From Crotophaga sulcirostris (taxonomy: Eukaryota; Chordata; Aves; Cuculiformes; Crotophagidae), in contig VYZB01000338.1 of assembly GCA_013397455.1 (NCBI GenBank), forward strand, positions 552,102 through 616,101: a stretch of DNA of 64,000 bases, given 5' to 3'. Shown one piece after another: positions 11,701 through 23,044 of this stretch. The notes below the pieces were generated by a model, which had not been told where the DNA came from, did no database searches, and saw nothing but the letters and a program-made list of their open reading frames with translations. How positions within the stretch are numbered: position 1 is the stretch's first letter; every line of letters starts with the position of its first letter. The translations under genes and the position numbers were made by a program.

Positions 11701-12849
11701 GTGGACATGAGGCATCATACATGGGAAGGGTTCATCCCCCCACCAGAGGATACTTCTTTGGGACCTTCTGGCTAGGTGTGTGCATGGCCCCAAGATGGGA
11801 TCTCACAACTAAGGGTTCACACGTGTGGCCTCACCATGATCTGCTGTGATTGTCTCCTGTCCTGCCAGCTGGTGCTGCTGATTAAGTGCTAATGGTATAG
11901 TTTAAACTCTGAGGTAATTTTTGAGAACTCCAGGTGGGGCCATGCTGTCTGGATGTTCCAGATTGCGCTCTGTGTGTGGTGCAGGTGGCTTCCTGGTCAG
12001 CAGAATCTTCTCCTTGGGTTCTTGGAGCACATGGGTAATCCTGCTCTCAGCATTGTCCCATTCCACATATTGGAAGCCAGAAGAGCCAGTGCAGTGACTG
12101 CCATGATTCTCTGCCCACTGCACCTGGGACCTGCCCATGTCCATCAGGCATTGTGTCCCAGGAGCACAGCAGACACCACCTTGGTGCTGTTGGCGTTGTC
12201 CTGGAGAAGGCACCAGTGCAGGGGACGTACGTCTGCCTTTTCTGACTCATGTTGATTTATGTCCCAACCTCAGACAAAAAATACGCCCTGCTTGCGTGGG
12301 CACTGTTGGAACAGATTTAGAGGGCTTATCAGCTGTCTCCAGGGACTTCTTGGCTCTGGACCTCATTGTGAGGGTGTGAGAGCCACGAGCACCCTCAGGG
12401 AATAGGGACTGTGCCTTCTCTCAGAGCACTGGGGTGTGGGATCTGCTGCCTCCCAGGCTGCTTGTTCTTGCTAGGATGTTTGCCCATCTACCAGTGCAAT
12501 GGTATTCCTGATGTCAACTAAAAGGGCATCCCTGGTGGGCCTGCAGACGTATGACGAAGCACGAATAGATGCTTTTGCAGAACTGGGAAGGAGCGAAAAA
12601 AAAATACAGGTCAAAACGAGCAGGCTTTCCCACCCATCCCTCATGCTGGCCAGGGATTAGCCCATCCTGGTGCATCCCAGCCCCACCAGCTCCTGCTCTT
12701 CACTGGATCAGTCCCAGCATTGCACAGTGCAGGGAGAAGGAAACCTTGGGGTGCCAAGAGCTGCTCTTTGGGAGCCCCAGACAGATGAGGGACCTGCAGC
12801 AGCTCTGCTGTGACCCATTTGGACACTCCTCAGTGCTGCCAGTGTTGCC
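8761..12849. other. unique DNA, no gene recognised
   Basis: 4.1 kb without a recognised repeat or exon. The stretch 9830-10330 is AT-richer. A 15-bp imperfect duplication around CCCATAGGTAA occurs at about 10903-10932. The longest open frames (up to 171 codons near 10391-10906) overlap frames on the opposite strand and show no known domain. Confidence 0.5.
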
Positions 12850-13207
12850 CAGGGAGAACAGGAGGCTGAGGGGCAATCCTTATTGCTGTCTACAAATATT
12901 TAAAAGGAGGTTGTGTTGAGCAGGTGTTGGTCTCTTTCAAGTAACAAGTTATAGGACAAGAGGAAATGACCTCAAGTTGCAACAGAGGAGGTTTAGATTG
13001 GATATCAGGAAAAAATTGTTTACTGAAAGAGCTGTGAAGCATTGGAAGAGGCTGCCCAGGGCAGTGGTGGAGTCACCATCCCTGGAGGGGTTCAAAAAGC
13101 AGGTGACCATGACGCTTTGGAACAGGGTTTAGTAGGCACGGTTGTGTTGGGCTGACGGTTGGACTGGGTGATCTTAGAGGTCTTTTCCAACCTTAATGAT
13201 TCCATGG
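12850..13207 (+). mobile_element. CR1 retrotransposon 3' fragment
   Basis: A plus-strand CR1 beginning at GGGAGAACAGGAGGCTGAGG and carrying AAAAGGAGGTTGTGTTGAGC, GTTTAGATTGGATATCAGG and the GTCTTTTCCAACC end. The final ATTCCATGG at 13199-13207 is one mutated tail unit. It is about 358 bp long and 5'-truncated, with several frame breaks in the residual ORF2 C-terminal coding part. Confidence 0.92.
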
Positions 13208-15800
13208 CCCAACTGGCTGTGGATCCAGATCCAGCACATGTCTGTGCGCAATATTCCCTATCCGCACCACAGACTAAGGCAACAAATCAAAGTGGACCAC
13301 TAGGAGTCAGAGCAGGTCATTTCACAGGGCTTTGACATCGTCCAGCCAGCTGCTGGATGGGGCATATGGAGTTTGTTTAAGTACCAGCAGCAGCACATAT
13401 TGCCTTGGGTCCAACAGCTCATTTTGCAGTGCAAGTAACAATAACATGCATTTGCAGTTGCCAGAGGGTTGCAACGCCCTGTGGGATTTGCTCTCAGCTC
13501 AGGAAATGTTCCTGGGAAAGTCTTTTCCCTCCCAGGGTTAGAAGAGGCTCGACTCCTTTCTGAAGTGGGACAATGAAGAATAACTCCCCAGGGATGTGGC
13601 AAATGCTGCAAAAACAGCTCCATATAGCTGCAAGCTCCAGCCCAAAGGACCCTGCGGCGTTCTGTCCCTGGAAAACTCACAGCATCTAATTTCTGCTCAA
13701 CGAAGAGCGTGTAGGCATCTCCACCAGCGACTGTCATCACCACCCTGAGGAGCTGTCTCGGCATGCCGAGCCCCCGGGCTCATGGCTGAGATTGCCTCTC
13801 TCTGCTGCACGAGCATGCCTGTTCCTTTTGCCATGCAGGACTCCCCTCACCTGGGTTTTTTGTGGTGACCCAGTGAGGGCAGGCGGGGTTGCGAACAGCT
13901 CGTGGAGTGCTGAGCTGCTCCCTCTGGCTTCACTGCTGGGTGGAGTTCAAATGACAGAAATGGTCCTTTAGGTGGTAAATTCCTTGTGACATTGCTTACG
14001 TATCCTTGTGCCACCGCTCCAGGCTCCTTCTGTTCTTCCAGGGCTTTTCTGTTAGGTGGCTCCAGGCCTGTGTCCCACCAGACTTCAACACGAAGCCCTG
14101 CAGAGCAGCCAGGGCTCCTGGGGCTGTGTGCACCCCCATCCCACCACTGTGCTTTCCCGTAGGACGGGTCTTCTATTCAGCAGTGTAATTAAAACAAATG
14201 TGAAGAAGGTGCATAACTCCTTTACCTGTGTCAGTGCAGCAGTTTTAGGGCCCTCCTGGCAGGGGCTGTCTTTATGTCCACATGGCAGCCAGTGCCATGG
14301 GGCCACCACCAGCAGATGGATAATGTTGCTGCATGACACTCTTCACATCAAGCCAGATCGCTGTCCTGCTGTCACACTTCATCTTCAGGGACGTGTGATA
14401 GTGAAAGGAGGACACACAGCCTTTCAGAAGGGTTCCTGAACACACTCCTTAGTTTAGTTTGAACAAGAAGGATACTAAAAATATCTCAACACTGGTTTCT
14501 TCTGGGGGAAACTGTTACTCCAGACCCCACTCCAGGACTGCAGAGCTGTGAAGAACAGCAGAGGCAGAGGGCTGAGGGGCAGTGGTGGCCCATGACTGCT
14601 GTGTCCCATCTGAGACACCTCCTACCAGTCTTGACTTGGACGAGGCAACAGTAGGTTCCTGAGTCCATGCCTCTGGCTCATGTGGATTAAGCACAGGGAG
14701 CAGACAGGATTGAAGAGTGGAGAGGTCCTGTGCATAGCATGGTCAGGGCATCTTGGGAAAGGGACAGAGCTGTCATTTGGGAGCACGGCAGATGGTTTCC
14801 TCAGAGAGGAGGTGCATTGGGCTCAGCCCTGGGTGCAGGAGCTGATGTGCTGCTGCAGGACAAGCGCTGCTGTTGCCAGAGCACAAGGGACTCTCCTTAA
14901 AGCTGGGCTCTAAAGAGTGCACTGAGGACTGGTGCTCACAGCAGTTAACCCACAGCACACTGCCAGGCCTGGAGAAAGAGATAAGGGATGTCTAAGCCTG
15001 GAGTGGGAGGCAGCAACTCTTTAGAGAAGAGCAGAATGTGCCAAGACCTTGGGTTTGTACTCTGTAGCTGTACAGCAATCTTGACAGCAAGCCCGTGGAG
15101 GCTCTTCCGTTGGGGATTTTCACCCATAAAGAGTACTTGGTGGTATCTGCTCCCCTGCGCTGCCTTCTCCAAGGCCATCCAACTGCAGCACGCACGCTCT
15201 GGCTGCCCAATTCCCCTACCATTTGTCACGGAGAAATTTAACTTTCTGAAGTCTGCAAGCTTGCTAAGAATAAACTTAATAAATTAGTGAGCATATTTAA
15301 AGTGCACCACTGCTCGCTGATCTGGCATTTTAATCTACTCGTGAAGCTATCCAGAGTGTTTGCTCAGCGTGTGGCCAAGTTCTGAACTATTTGCATGCTG
15401 CTATTGTCAGTACATCTTCTGACCCTTTGCAAAAGGATGGCAGGAGGACTGAATTTATAAGAATCTTCAACTGGCCAAGGTAGCAGAGCCATTCCTGCTA
15501 ACACTCCGTAGAATTATCTCCCTGAGATCATCTTTGCCTGTTATTCCGATCTGGTGGATGAGATACTATTAAACAACGCAGCTGTGGTTTATGTTCTCCA
15601 GAGCTACATATCCTCTTCAGTGACACACATTCCTTGCAGGTCAGTTGTAAAACATGTTTGATGTTGGCACAGAGGCAGCTGGAGCAAACTGAAGGCACTC
15701 TTTCCACTTGGGAATGACGGCAATTGCAGCTACAGGTTAGACTGGCCTCTGCTGTGTTAAGGCAAGGAGTGCCCTGCCCATCTGTTGGTCATCTCAGTCT
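13208..15800. other. unique DNA, nothing assigned
   Basis: 2.6 kb without a recognised repeat or gene. The part from about 15220 to 15620 is AT-rich and contains an octamer ATTTGCAT near 15389. Open frames are at most 154 codons and match nothing I know. Confidence 0.5.
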
Positions 15801-16172
15801 GTTCAGTCTCAAGGAGACCAAGGGGAAACCTCATAGCAGTTCTCTGCTTCCTCACAAGAGAAGGAGGAGCAGGTGCTTGTCTCTTCTCTCTGGCGACCTA
15901 TGACCAGGCACAAGGGAATGGCAGGAAGATGAGCACGGGGAGGGTTAGGTTGGACATCAGGAAAAGATTCTTCCCCCAGAGGGTTGTGGAGCACTGGAAC
16001 AGCTCCCCAGGGAAGCAGTCACGGCCCCAAGGCTGACAATGTTCAAGAAGCACTTGGCCAGTGCTCTCAGCCCCACGGTGTGAATGTTGGGGTTGTCCTG
16101 TGCAGGAAGAGGAGTTGAAGTCAATGATCCTTGTGGGTCCCTTCCAACTCAGGACATTCTGTTATTCTGTGA
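15801..16172 (+). mobile_element. CR1 fragment of a divergent subfamily (GTGTGAATGTTGGGGTTGTC group)
   Basis: A plus-strand CR1-type 3' end, about 370 bp long. A decayed frame reads RVRLDIRKRFFPQRVVEHWN, the CR1 ORF2 C-terminal signature. The 3' UTR (GTGAATGTTGGGGTTGTCCT) and the end CATTCTGTTATTCTGTGA differ from the other groups in the window. The copy at 40009-40304 is its clear sister. Both are 5'-truncated. Confidence 0.9.
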
Positions 16173-17249
16173 TCTCCTTCCTGCCTCTTCCCTGTGGCTG
16201 CGGGCAGGCAGTCAGTGGGAAGAGAGGACTCATGAAAGCAGCTGCAAGGCCAGAGAGCTGTGTGCAGGGCTCCAGGAGCTGGTTCTCCTGCCCTCATCCT
16301 CCGCCTTGTTGCAACAATGTGGATAATGGTCCCTTCAAGGTCTGGCTTTTTTGCAAGCCACCTTCTTCCAGCAGCTCATGAGGTTTCCCAAAGCCCTGAT
16401 AAAATGGAGCAAGAAGCCCTTGGCTATTTGTTACCATGATTGCGTGTCTTTCTGTGGCCATCTCCACACTCTGGTCTCCACAAGGTGTAGACTCTGGCTC
16501 TGCAGTCCTTACAACCCTAATTTTCAGTGATCTTTTCCATCACTGTTTGGATTAAAATGCCTTCAGATACCTTTGTGACTATCTAGGCTGGCTACCAGGT
16601 ATAATCTGAGCCCAGATTTATTCCTGCTTGAACCAGAGCAAGCAACCAAGCACAATGTAACATTTGCTAGTGATGAAGATTCCCACACTGCTTTGGTAAA
16701 TTGTTCCAGTGATTAATTACCCTTGCTGCTATACCAGTAAGCATTATGCCATATTACTAGTTTCAGTCTGACTAACTTCAGTTTCTGGACATTGCATCAT
16801 GCTAAAAGTCTATCCACAAGGTTGGAGAGGCTTCTGAGGGGAAATACATGTGGTATAGATACCCCAGCACCTATTTTCTTGACTGAGCTTTGGAGTTCTT
16901 GCACTGCAAGATTGATTCTCTTTAATCATCTTCACAGCTTTTCTCTCAGTCTCTCAACATCCTGGTGAACGATGAGCACCACAGCCAGGTGCTGGTGGGA
17001 CACAAGCACGCACAGGCAGGGTAGGATTATTTCCCTACTGCCCCTGGAGGCTGCAGTCCAGGGAATGAAGTGGCCTTTCAGCCACAGTCACCTGTGAGGA
17101 GGGCACAGCCAGCTGAAGCCCTGCCAGCCTCCCCAGGAGGCCTCATGGTCACCCCTTCCCAGGACAGAGCACCCTGGCTCATATCTGTGGTCGATAATCT
17201 GCCACCTTGTTCCTAGATATATGCCTATATTTGGCTGTCTCAACTATCT
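16173..17249. other. unique DNA, nothing recognised
   Basis: 1.1 kb of unique sequence between a CR1 tail and the older CR1 reverse-transcriptase remnant. I see no exon or RNA gene. Part of 16900-17240 may be unrecognisably decayed 3' sequence of that older element. Confidence 0.4.
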
Positions 17250-17755
17250 GCCTGTGCCCAGTTTAACCAGCAACCCAGGCCACTCTGCAGCAGCCATCTG
17301 GCTTCTTCTCCATTTGCTGGTCTCACAATCTCAGTGTCATCAGCAAACATCACCACCGATGATTTAATGTTTTTCAGATCATTGATAAAAACATCAAATA
17401 GCACAGGGCCAAGAACCGACCCCTGGGGAACACCACTAAATCCACCCCTGCTGGGTGAGGAGTTCCCATTTGCAATTGCATGAGACACATCACCCAGCCA
17501 GCTTTTAATCCATTTAAGATGTGCCATGTTGACTGTGTATTGTTCTAGTTCCTTCATCAAACTGTCACACAGTTGATTGCCTTGCAGAAGTCTATTACAC
17601 CAGCATTATTATTTTTATCAATCAAACTTGTAATTTCAGGGAAAAAGGGGAATCTTAGTTTGACATATTCTGTTTTCTGTATGTCTGTGTGAATTAACAT
17701 TAATCATATTTCTTTTATTTAAATCTCTCTCTATTGCGTGCTTTATCAGCCGACT
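17250..17755 (-). mobile_element. old CR1-type reverse-transcriptase remnant, frameshifted
   Basis: The minus strand encodes the middle of a CR1-clade reverse transcriptase. From the 5' side (17755 downwards): LIKHAIERDLNKRNMI, then after a frameshift EITSLIDKNNNAGVIDF, then after another shift LKWIKSWLGD, SGVPQGSVLGPVLFDVFIND and MFADDTEI. The GVPQGSVLGP motif and the FADD box (catalytic pair of aspartates) are the hallmarks of RT motifs 4 and 5. At least two frameshifts and stops break the frame, so it is a dead fossil. It does not reach a recognisable 3' tail. Its divergence from the other CR1s suggests it is the oldest repeat here. A younger CR1 lies beside it at 17830. Confidence 0.88.
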
Positions 17756-17829
17756 GCCCAGGGCTGATGCCAGGCTGACATCCCTACCAGTATCTGGTGC
17801 AACCAAAGACTTCCATAAACACTGGCAAA

Positions 17830-18680
17830 CATAGAATCTTGGAATGGTTTGGGTTGGAAAGGACTGGAAAGATCATCCAGTTCCAATCCCCCTGCCATGG
17901 GCAGGGACGCCTCCCACTGGATCAGGTTACTCAAGACCCCATCCAACCTGGCCTGCAGGGATGGGGCAGCCACCACTTCTCTGGGCAACCTGGCCCAGGG
18001 CCTCCCCACCCTCATCGTGAAGAATTTCTTCCTAATGTCTGATCTAAATCTTCCCCCTTCCAGTTTAAAGCCATCCCCCCTCATCCTGTCACTACTTGCC
18101 CTTGTAAAAAGTCTCTCCCCAGCTTTCCTGGAGCCCCTTCAGGTACTGGAGGCTGCTTTAAGTCCACTGTCGAGCCTTCTCTTCTCCAGGCTGAACAACC
18201 CCAACTCTCTCAGCCTGTCCTCATAGCAGAGGTGCTCCAGCCCTCGGATCATCTCTGTGGCCTCCTTTGGACCTGTTCCAACAGTTCCATATCCTTCTTA
18301 TGTGGATTCCAGAACTGGACACAGGACTGCAGGTGGGGTTTCATGAGAGCGGAGTCAAGGAGGAGAGTCACCCCCCTTGCCCTGCTGGCCACACTTCTTT
18401 GGATGCAGCCCAGGATAGAGATGACCTTCTGGGTTGTGAGTGTGCATTGCTGGCTCACGTGGAGCTTCTCATCAACCGGCACCCATCCAGCACCAAGTCC
18501 TTCTCCCCAGGGCTGCTCTGAATCATGTCATCCCCCATCCTGTATTGCCTCGAGCTGGGTGTAGGACTTTGCACTTGGCCTTGTACCTCATGAGGTTCAC
18601 ACAGGCCAACTTCTACAGCTTGTCCAGGTTCTTCTGGATGACATCCCATCCTTGATTGCCCTAGTGCAACCAACACAAAC
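17830..18680 (-). mobile_element. CR1 retrotransposon, longest copy, with ORF2 C-terminal domain
   Basis: This is the longest CR1 copy in the window, about 850 bp on the minus strand. The tail CATAGAATCTTGG is at 17830. The ORF2 C-terminus is read on the minus strand from about 18482 to 17900: [45 protein letters not shown], then FRSDIRKKFFTMRVGRPW. These are the standard CR1 ORF2 end blocks after the palm and thumb of the RT. Frame breaks occur between the blocks, and the 5' limit near 18680 lies before any catalytic motif. It inserted next to the older RT remnant. Confidence 0.94.
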
Positions 18681-19719
18681 AGCAACTTCTGAAGAACTAT
18701 ATTTATTCCTTTTTTATTGAGAGAAATTGCTTCTCATTAACTTCAGGTTTGCAGCCCATACATTGTCCTCAGCTCTTGGCTTTCCTTATCAGTTTTCTAC
18801 AGTTTCCCATTTCTCACTCATTATTATCAGTTCCCACTTTCTTAAGTTATATATGGTTTTCTTATTTTTCACAGTTGTCTTCACTTCCCTCCCAAGCCAG
18901 AGTCATCTGTTTTTTTAACCAACATTGCCTTCTTTCTCAATTGTGGGATTGTGGTTTTGGGGCAACGCATAAAATGTTTTTTAACAATTCCCACTTAGCA
19001 TTCACGTTTTTCTGATTAAATGCCTTCTCCCAATTGATTTGGTTCATAATTGTTTTCAGCTCTGTGAAAATTAATCATTTTAGCATTAAGCAGATATATT
19101 TTCAGAACAGAGCTTCACTTTAAATATTCGCTTTATTGTCATTTTGCTTTTCGGTTACATAAAATAAAGCACTTACTGTCAGAGATATTTGGCGTGTGTT
19201 GTAGAGTCATAGAACTGGGAAATGGAAATCGTTGCTGAGAAAAGTTGTCTTCATGAAATGTGGGGGGTTTTTGTCAAAATATATATTAATTTGAGTAAAA
19301 TGAGGCTTGTCTAAAATCCAGCAGCGTGAAGATGGCATTGTCCCTCTTTTGGCAACTGAAGATTGAGACATTTAGGCACAACTTTTTTAATTCTCCAAAT
19401 TTCCCCAACATTTTGAGTTTGGCAGCTAAAATGAGAAGCTCTGTAATCACTTTGGGGTTGTTCAGACTTCACTGGAAACCTGATTCACTGGAAACCCCAT
19501 TTCCTTTCTTTTTTTTTTTTTAGGAAATCTGAGTTTCTTTTCAGTTTGTGCTTTGATGTCCTAAGTAGCACATTTCATTAACAAAACATTTAAGCAAGCA
19601 CTTGTGACTCATTCTGCTGAGGATGCCTACTGCTGGAAGGCCCCTCCTGAGTTGCCCAGCTCATGGCAGGACTCCCCTGTCCTAAAAATGCATCCCACTA
19701 TTCACCCTCCATCCAGAGT
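18681..19719. other. AT-rich unique DNA with T runs
   Basis: About 1 kb of AT-rich sequence. A 13-T run lies at 19509-19521. No exon is recognised; short frames rich in F, L and S reflect base composition. Confidence 0.45.
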
Positions 19720-19857
19720 AATCATAGAATCATGGAATGGTTTGGATTGGAAGGGACTTAAAGACTCATCCAGTTCCACTCCCCCTGCCATAGGCAGGGA
19801 CACCTACTACTGAATCAGGGTGTCCAAAGCCCCATCCAACCTGGCCTTGAACACCTT
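19720..19857 (-). mobile_element. short CR1 3' fragment
   Basis: A minus-strand CR1 tail and 3' UTR: AATCATAGAATCATGG at 19720, then GGTTTGGATTGGAAGGGAC, ending at CAACCTGGCCTTGAACACCT. It is only about 138 bp and 5'-truncated. Confidence 0.9.
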
Positions 19858-21000
19858 GTATGTGGTGGAGAGTTCATGCGTTCCTGTGGGGATTGAGTGA
19901 AGATGATTCAAGGAGAAGCTACCAGACTTCCTACTGCACTGCTTCCTCATGGCTTCCCTTCCTCTTGTCCCTACCTGGGAGATTTTGTTGACCTGTCCAT
20001 AAACTACATTCCTTCCTCAACCACTTTACCAAGTGTTGCACCCCACTGTTGGCCCTGGGCTCAGCAACAATGGGGTTCTCTGTCCTGGTGATGAATAAAC
20101 TTGAGGGACCTTGTCACATTGGCCAATTCCTTCATGCCACCAGGATCCCCAAATTCCAGAATGCCAGCTGTGCGCTGGTCAAGCTGTGGGATGGCAGTGT
20201 AAAAGTTAAGACAGAGCTGGGGTGACACAGTCACTCTTGACTCTCTTGTACCCCAGACTCTTGTTTGACCCTAAGAAAGGGCCAATGCACGTGAGACACA
20301 CTCCTGGGAGATCCTCATCGCAACATCCACGTCTACTCATGCTCTCCCCCTCTCCCCACAGCCCTGGGTCACGTAACTCGTGCTCCAAGCAGGCCAGACA
20401 GACTCTCTGGCAGACACTCTTGCATCATTTTTTTCAAGCCTGATTAATGGGGCCAACTCTCCTCCAGATTGAACTCAAGAAAATACTATTATCTCCTGTG
20501 CAATGACTCAGATATTGTATTGCAACATCTTGTTGGTAATGTCAGATCGCAGGCAACGATATTAAAAATGAGCATTTTACCCTGGACAGGGTATTAGCTA
20601 TGAAATTCAATCTGTATTTATTGCCTTTAGCCACGAGCATCTAGGCTCTTCCAGAATAAATGTTTTTAGTTCTGTGCAGGAAGATTCTGGTATTTATAGG
20701 CCAGATATTTCTATATACCCCGTGTGCACACCCTGCGCGATACCCTGGGTTACCATACCATATGATGTCATGGCAGATACGATGAGCTCATACCTCGTTA
20801 TGCTGAGCTGATATGAAACACATCCCACACCCCACAGTCACTCCTTTCTGATGGAGTGTGTGGTGTAAATACCAGTTGTGCATTTGCTGTAGTGTCTTTG
20901 GCCAGTGTCTGCGGAGAGCAGGTCCCTGCAGCGTGAGGATGGAGGGGGCTGTCTGTTGGGTGGGTTCCATCCCCAAGAACAGGACATCAGCCCTGTCACC
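19858..21000. other. unique DNA; AT-rich motif-bearing part at 20440-20830
   Basis: No gene is recognised. Within the AT-rich part lie TGACTCA (20504-20510), ATTGCAAC (20519-20526, C/EBP-like) and TGATGTCA (20763-20770, CRE-like). These could mark a regulatory element but may be chance. Confidence 0.4.
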
Positions 21001-21050
21001 ACCGTGGGACCTCTAGGGTCTTTTCCAGCCAAGTGATTCTATGATTCTGT
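21001..21050 (+). mobile_element. CR1 3' tail remnant
   Basis: About 50 bp of CR1 3' end: GGTCTTTTCCAGCC followed by AAGTGATTCTATGATTCTG, with two tail units. The next CR1 begins at once after this tail. Confidence 0.75.
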
Positions 21051-21405
21051 ACTGGGGTTGTGTAACCTGGAGAAGAGGAGGATGAGAGGAGACTTTATGA
21101 CTCTCTGCAACTACCTGCAAGGAGGTTGTAGCAAGGTGGGTGTTGGTCTCCCAAGTGACAGGTGGTAGGACAAGAGGAAATGGCCTCAAGTTGTGCTAGG
21201 GGAGGTTCAGATTAAACATTAGGAAAATTTTCTTCACTGAAAGGGTTCTCAGGCCCTGGCAGAATGGTTGAATCACCATCGCTGGAGGTGTTTAAAAGAT
21301 GGGTAGATGAAATGCTTAGGGATGGTTTAGTAGTGGACGGGTATGGCTGGACCTGATGATCTTCAAAGGGCTTTTCTAACCAAGTGATACTATGATTCTA
21401 TGATG
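21051..21405 (+). mobile_element. CR1 retrotransposon 3' fragment, directly after another CR1 tail
   Basis: A plus-strand CR1 of about 355 bp from AACCTGGAGAAGAGGAGG to GTGATACTATGATTCTATGA at the 3' tail. It keeps CTACCTGCAAGGAGGTTGTA and GGAGGTTCAGATTAAACATT. It is 5'-truncated, and its first bases join the microsatellite tail of the preceding CR1, giving a head-to-tail pair. Confidence 0.93.
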
Positions 21406-21699
21406 GAGCAGAGCTGGGGCTGGCACGACAGCACTTGTCTGCAGTAGGAATCCACCGTATTTCACATATGACAATGTGAAACCTCCAGGGCAGGAGTGGG
21501 CATGGTTACCCCAGCACTGGAGAAGTCCTGCTGCAAGCACCCCAGCCTTCCCTCCTGCTCAGCTCAGCTGGAGGTGCAGCAGCAAAGTGGTCCACAAATT
21601 TTATTTGCCCTTGGTGAGTGAGATAACTGCGAGCTTGGCATATGCCCAGGGAGAGCTGCCTGCCAACCCCCTCGTGCCAGCAGTGCACCGAGCGCCAGG
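21406..21699. other. unique spacer
   Basis: About 290 bp of unique sequence between two CR1 fragments. No exon or motif is recognised. Confidence 0.5.
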
Positions 21700-21810
21700 A
21701 CCATGGTTTAGATGATGGGTTGGTGTTAGTGTTGGGTTATAGGTTGGACTCAAAGATCTCAGAGGTCCTTTCCAACCTTGTGATACTGTGATACTGTGTG
21801 ATGCTGTGAC
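21700..21810 (+). mobile_element. CR1 3' end, GATACTGTG-tail subfamily
   Basis: About 110 bp from CCATGGTTTAGATGATGGGT to GTGATACTGTGATACTGTG. The 3' end CAGAGGTCCTTTCCAACCTT and the GATACTGTG tail define the subfamily also seen at 42598, 49354, 51544, 56704, 58642 and 62930. Confidence 0.9.
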
Positions 21811-22565
21811 TCAGCCCTCACCCAGCATCACAGCAGCCCTGGGTCTGCCCACTGGGCTGCCCTGGGGGGGCACAGCCCAGCATGAGTTGGGTTGAACAGA
21901 GCAGTGGGCAGCAGGATTTAGGTCCTGCAGAAGGTGGATGCTACGTCCTGGTGACTGGGACACAAGCCATGGGATCCTCCCTTCCTGGGCTGCAGTGTTT
22001 GGTCTCCTCCTCCTCCTTTGCTTCTCAGGCCAGGAGAAGCAGAACAAGAGGTTTTCACTGAAATGGATGTTTTGCACAGAAAAAGGTATTCTCAGAAAAC
22101 AAACAAACAAAAGGGTTAGTGAATATAAGTATCAGAATAAAAGCCAGGTGGTTTGAATGCAAGTGGTTTATCAGTGGCATATTTCAGTTGAAGACCAACA
22201 GAGAGGGACTTCTTAAAGAAATCATGATGTTAAGTTTGATTCAGCTTGAAGCTCTCTATGTGTAATTCCTTTTTTTTCCCTTTTTTTTCCTTTTATTTTC
22301 CTTTGTTTGGACACGTATTTAGAATGGCTCTTGGATTGGGTTGACCTTTTGTTATGGATGAGTTTCTGGTGGTGCCTGGCTGTCTTGTTGGTGTTTGCCA
22401 GGATGTGCTTCCTTGAAGGTGGCAACTGTGTGCAGCTATACGAGGTGTTGCCAAATACAATTTCAGACTGGCAGTTCATGATGAAATCTTACCAAATCAG
22501 CTTTCCAGTAATGTTTCCTGTGCCATGGAGCAGCTTGAAGTACAGCAAGACCCTCAAGGGTCTTA
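21811..22565. other. unique DNA with pyrimidine tract
   Basis: No gene is recognised. A T-rich tract with CTTTTTTTTCCC and CCTTTTTTTTCC spans about 22268-22308. The flanking sequence is AT-rich and unique. Confidence 0.5.
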
Positions 22566-23044
22566 CGGAATCCCCAACATAAGAAGGATATGAAACTGTT
22601 TGAACGGGTACAGAGGAGGCCACGAAGATGATCCAAGGGCTGGAGCACCTCTGCTATGAGGACAGGCTGAGAGAGTTGAGGTTGTTCAGCCTGGACAAAA
22701 GAAGGCTGCATGGAGACCTTAGAGCAGCCTCCAGTACTGAAAGGGGCTGCAGGAAAGCTGGGGAGGGACTTTTTACAAGGGCTTGTAGTGACAGAACAAG
22801 GGGGAACAGCTTTAAACAGGAAGGGGGAAGATTTAGATTAGACATTAGGAAGAAATTCTTCACAATGAGGGCACCAGTTGCCCAGAGCAGTGGTGGCTGC
22901 CCCATCCCTGGAGGTGTTCAAGGCCAGGTTGGATGGGGCTTTGAGCCCCCTGATCCAGTGGGAGACGTCCTTGCCCATGGCAGGGGGGTGGAACTGGATG
23001 AGCTTTAAGGTCCCTTTGAACCCAAACCATTCTATAATTTTATG
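22566..23044 (+). mobile_element. CR1 retrotransposon with ORF2 C-terminal end and 3' tail
   Basis: A plus-strand CR1 of about 480 bp. It starts at GAATCCCCAACATAAGAAGG. The ORF2 C-terminal frame reads [32 protein letters not shown] and [18 protein letters not shown], the best-preserved CR1 C-terminus in the window. The last part of the protein is frameshifted. The 3' end is TTTGAACCCAAACCATTCTATAATTTTATG. The mutations mean it is inactive. Confidence 0.95.

Noticed and set aside
15389..15396. Octamer ATTTGCAT in an AT-rich part, with a SOX-like sequence close by
   Set aside because: A single octamer with a poor SOX match is not enough to call an element.
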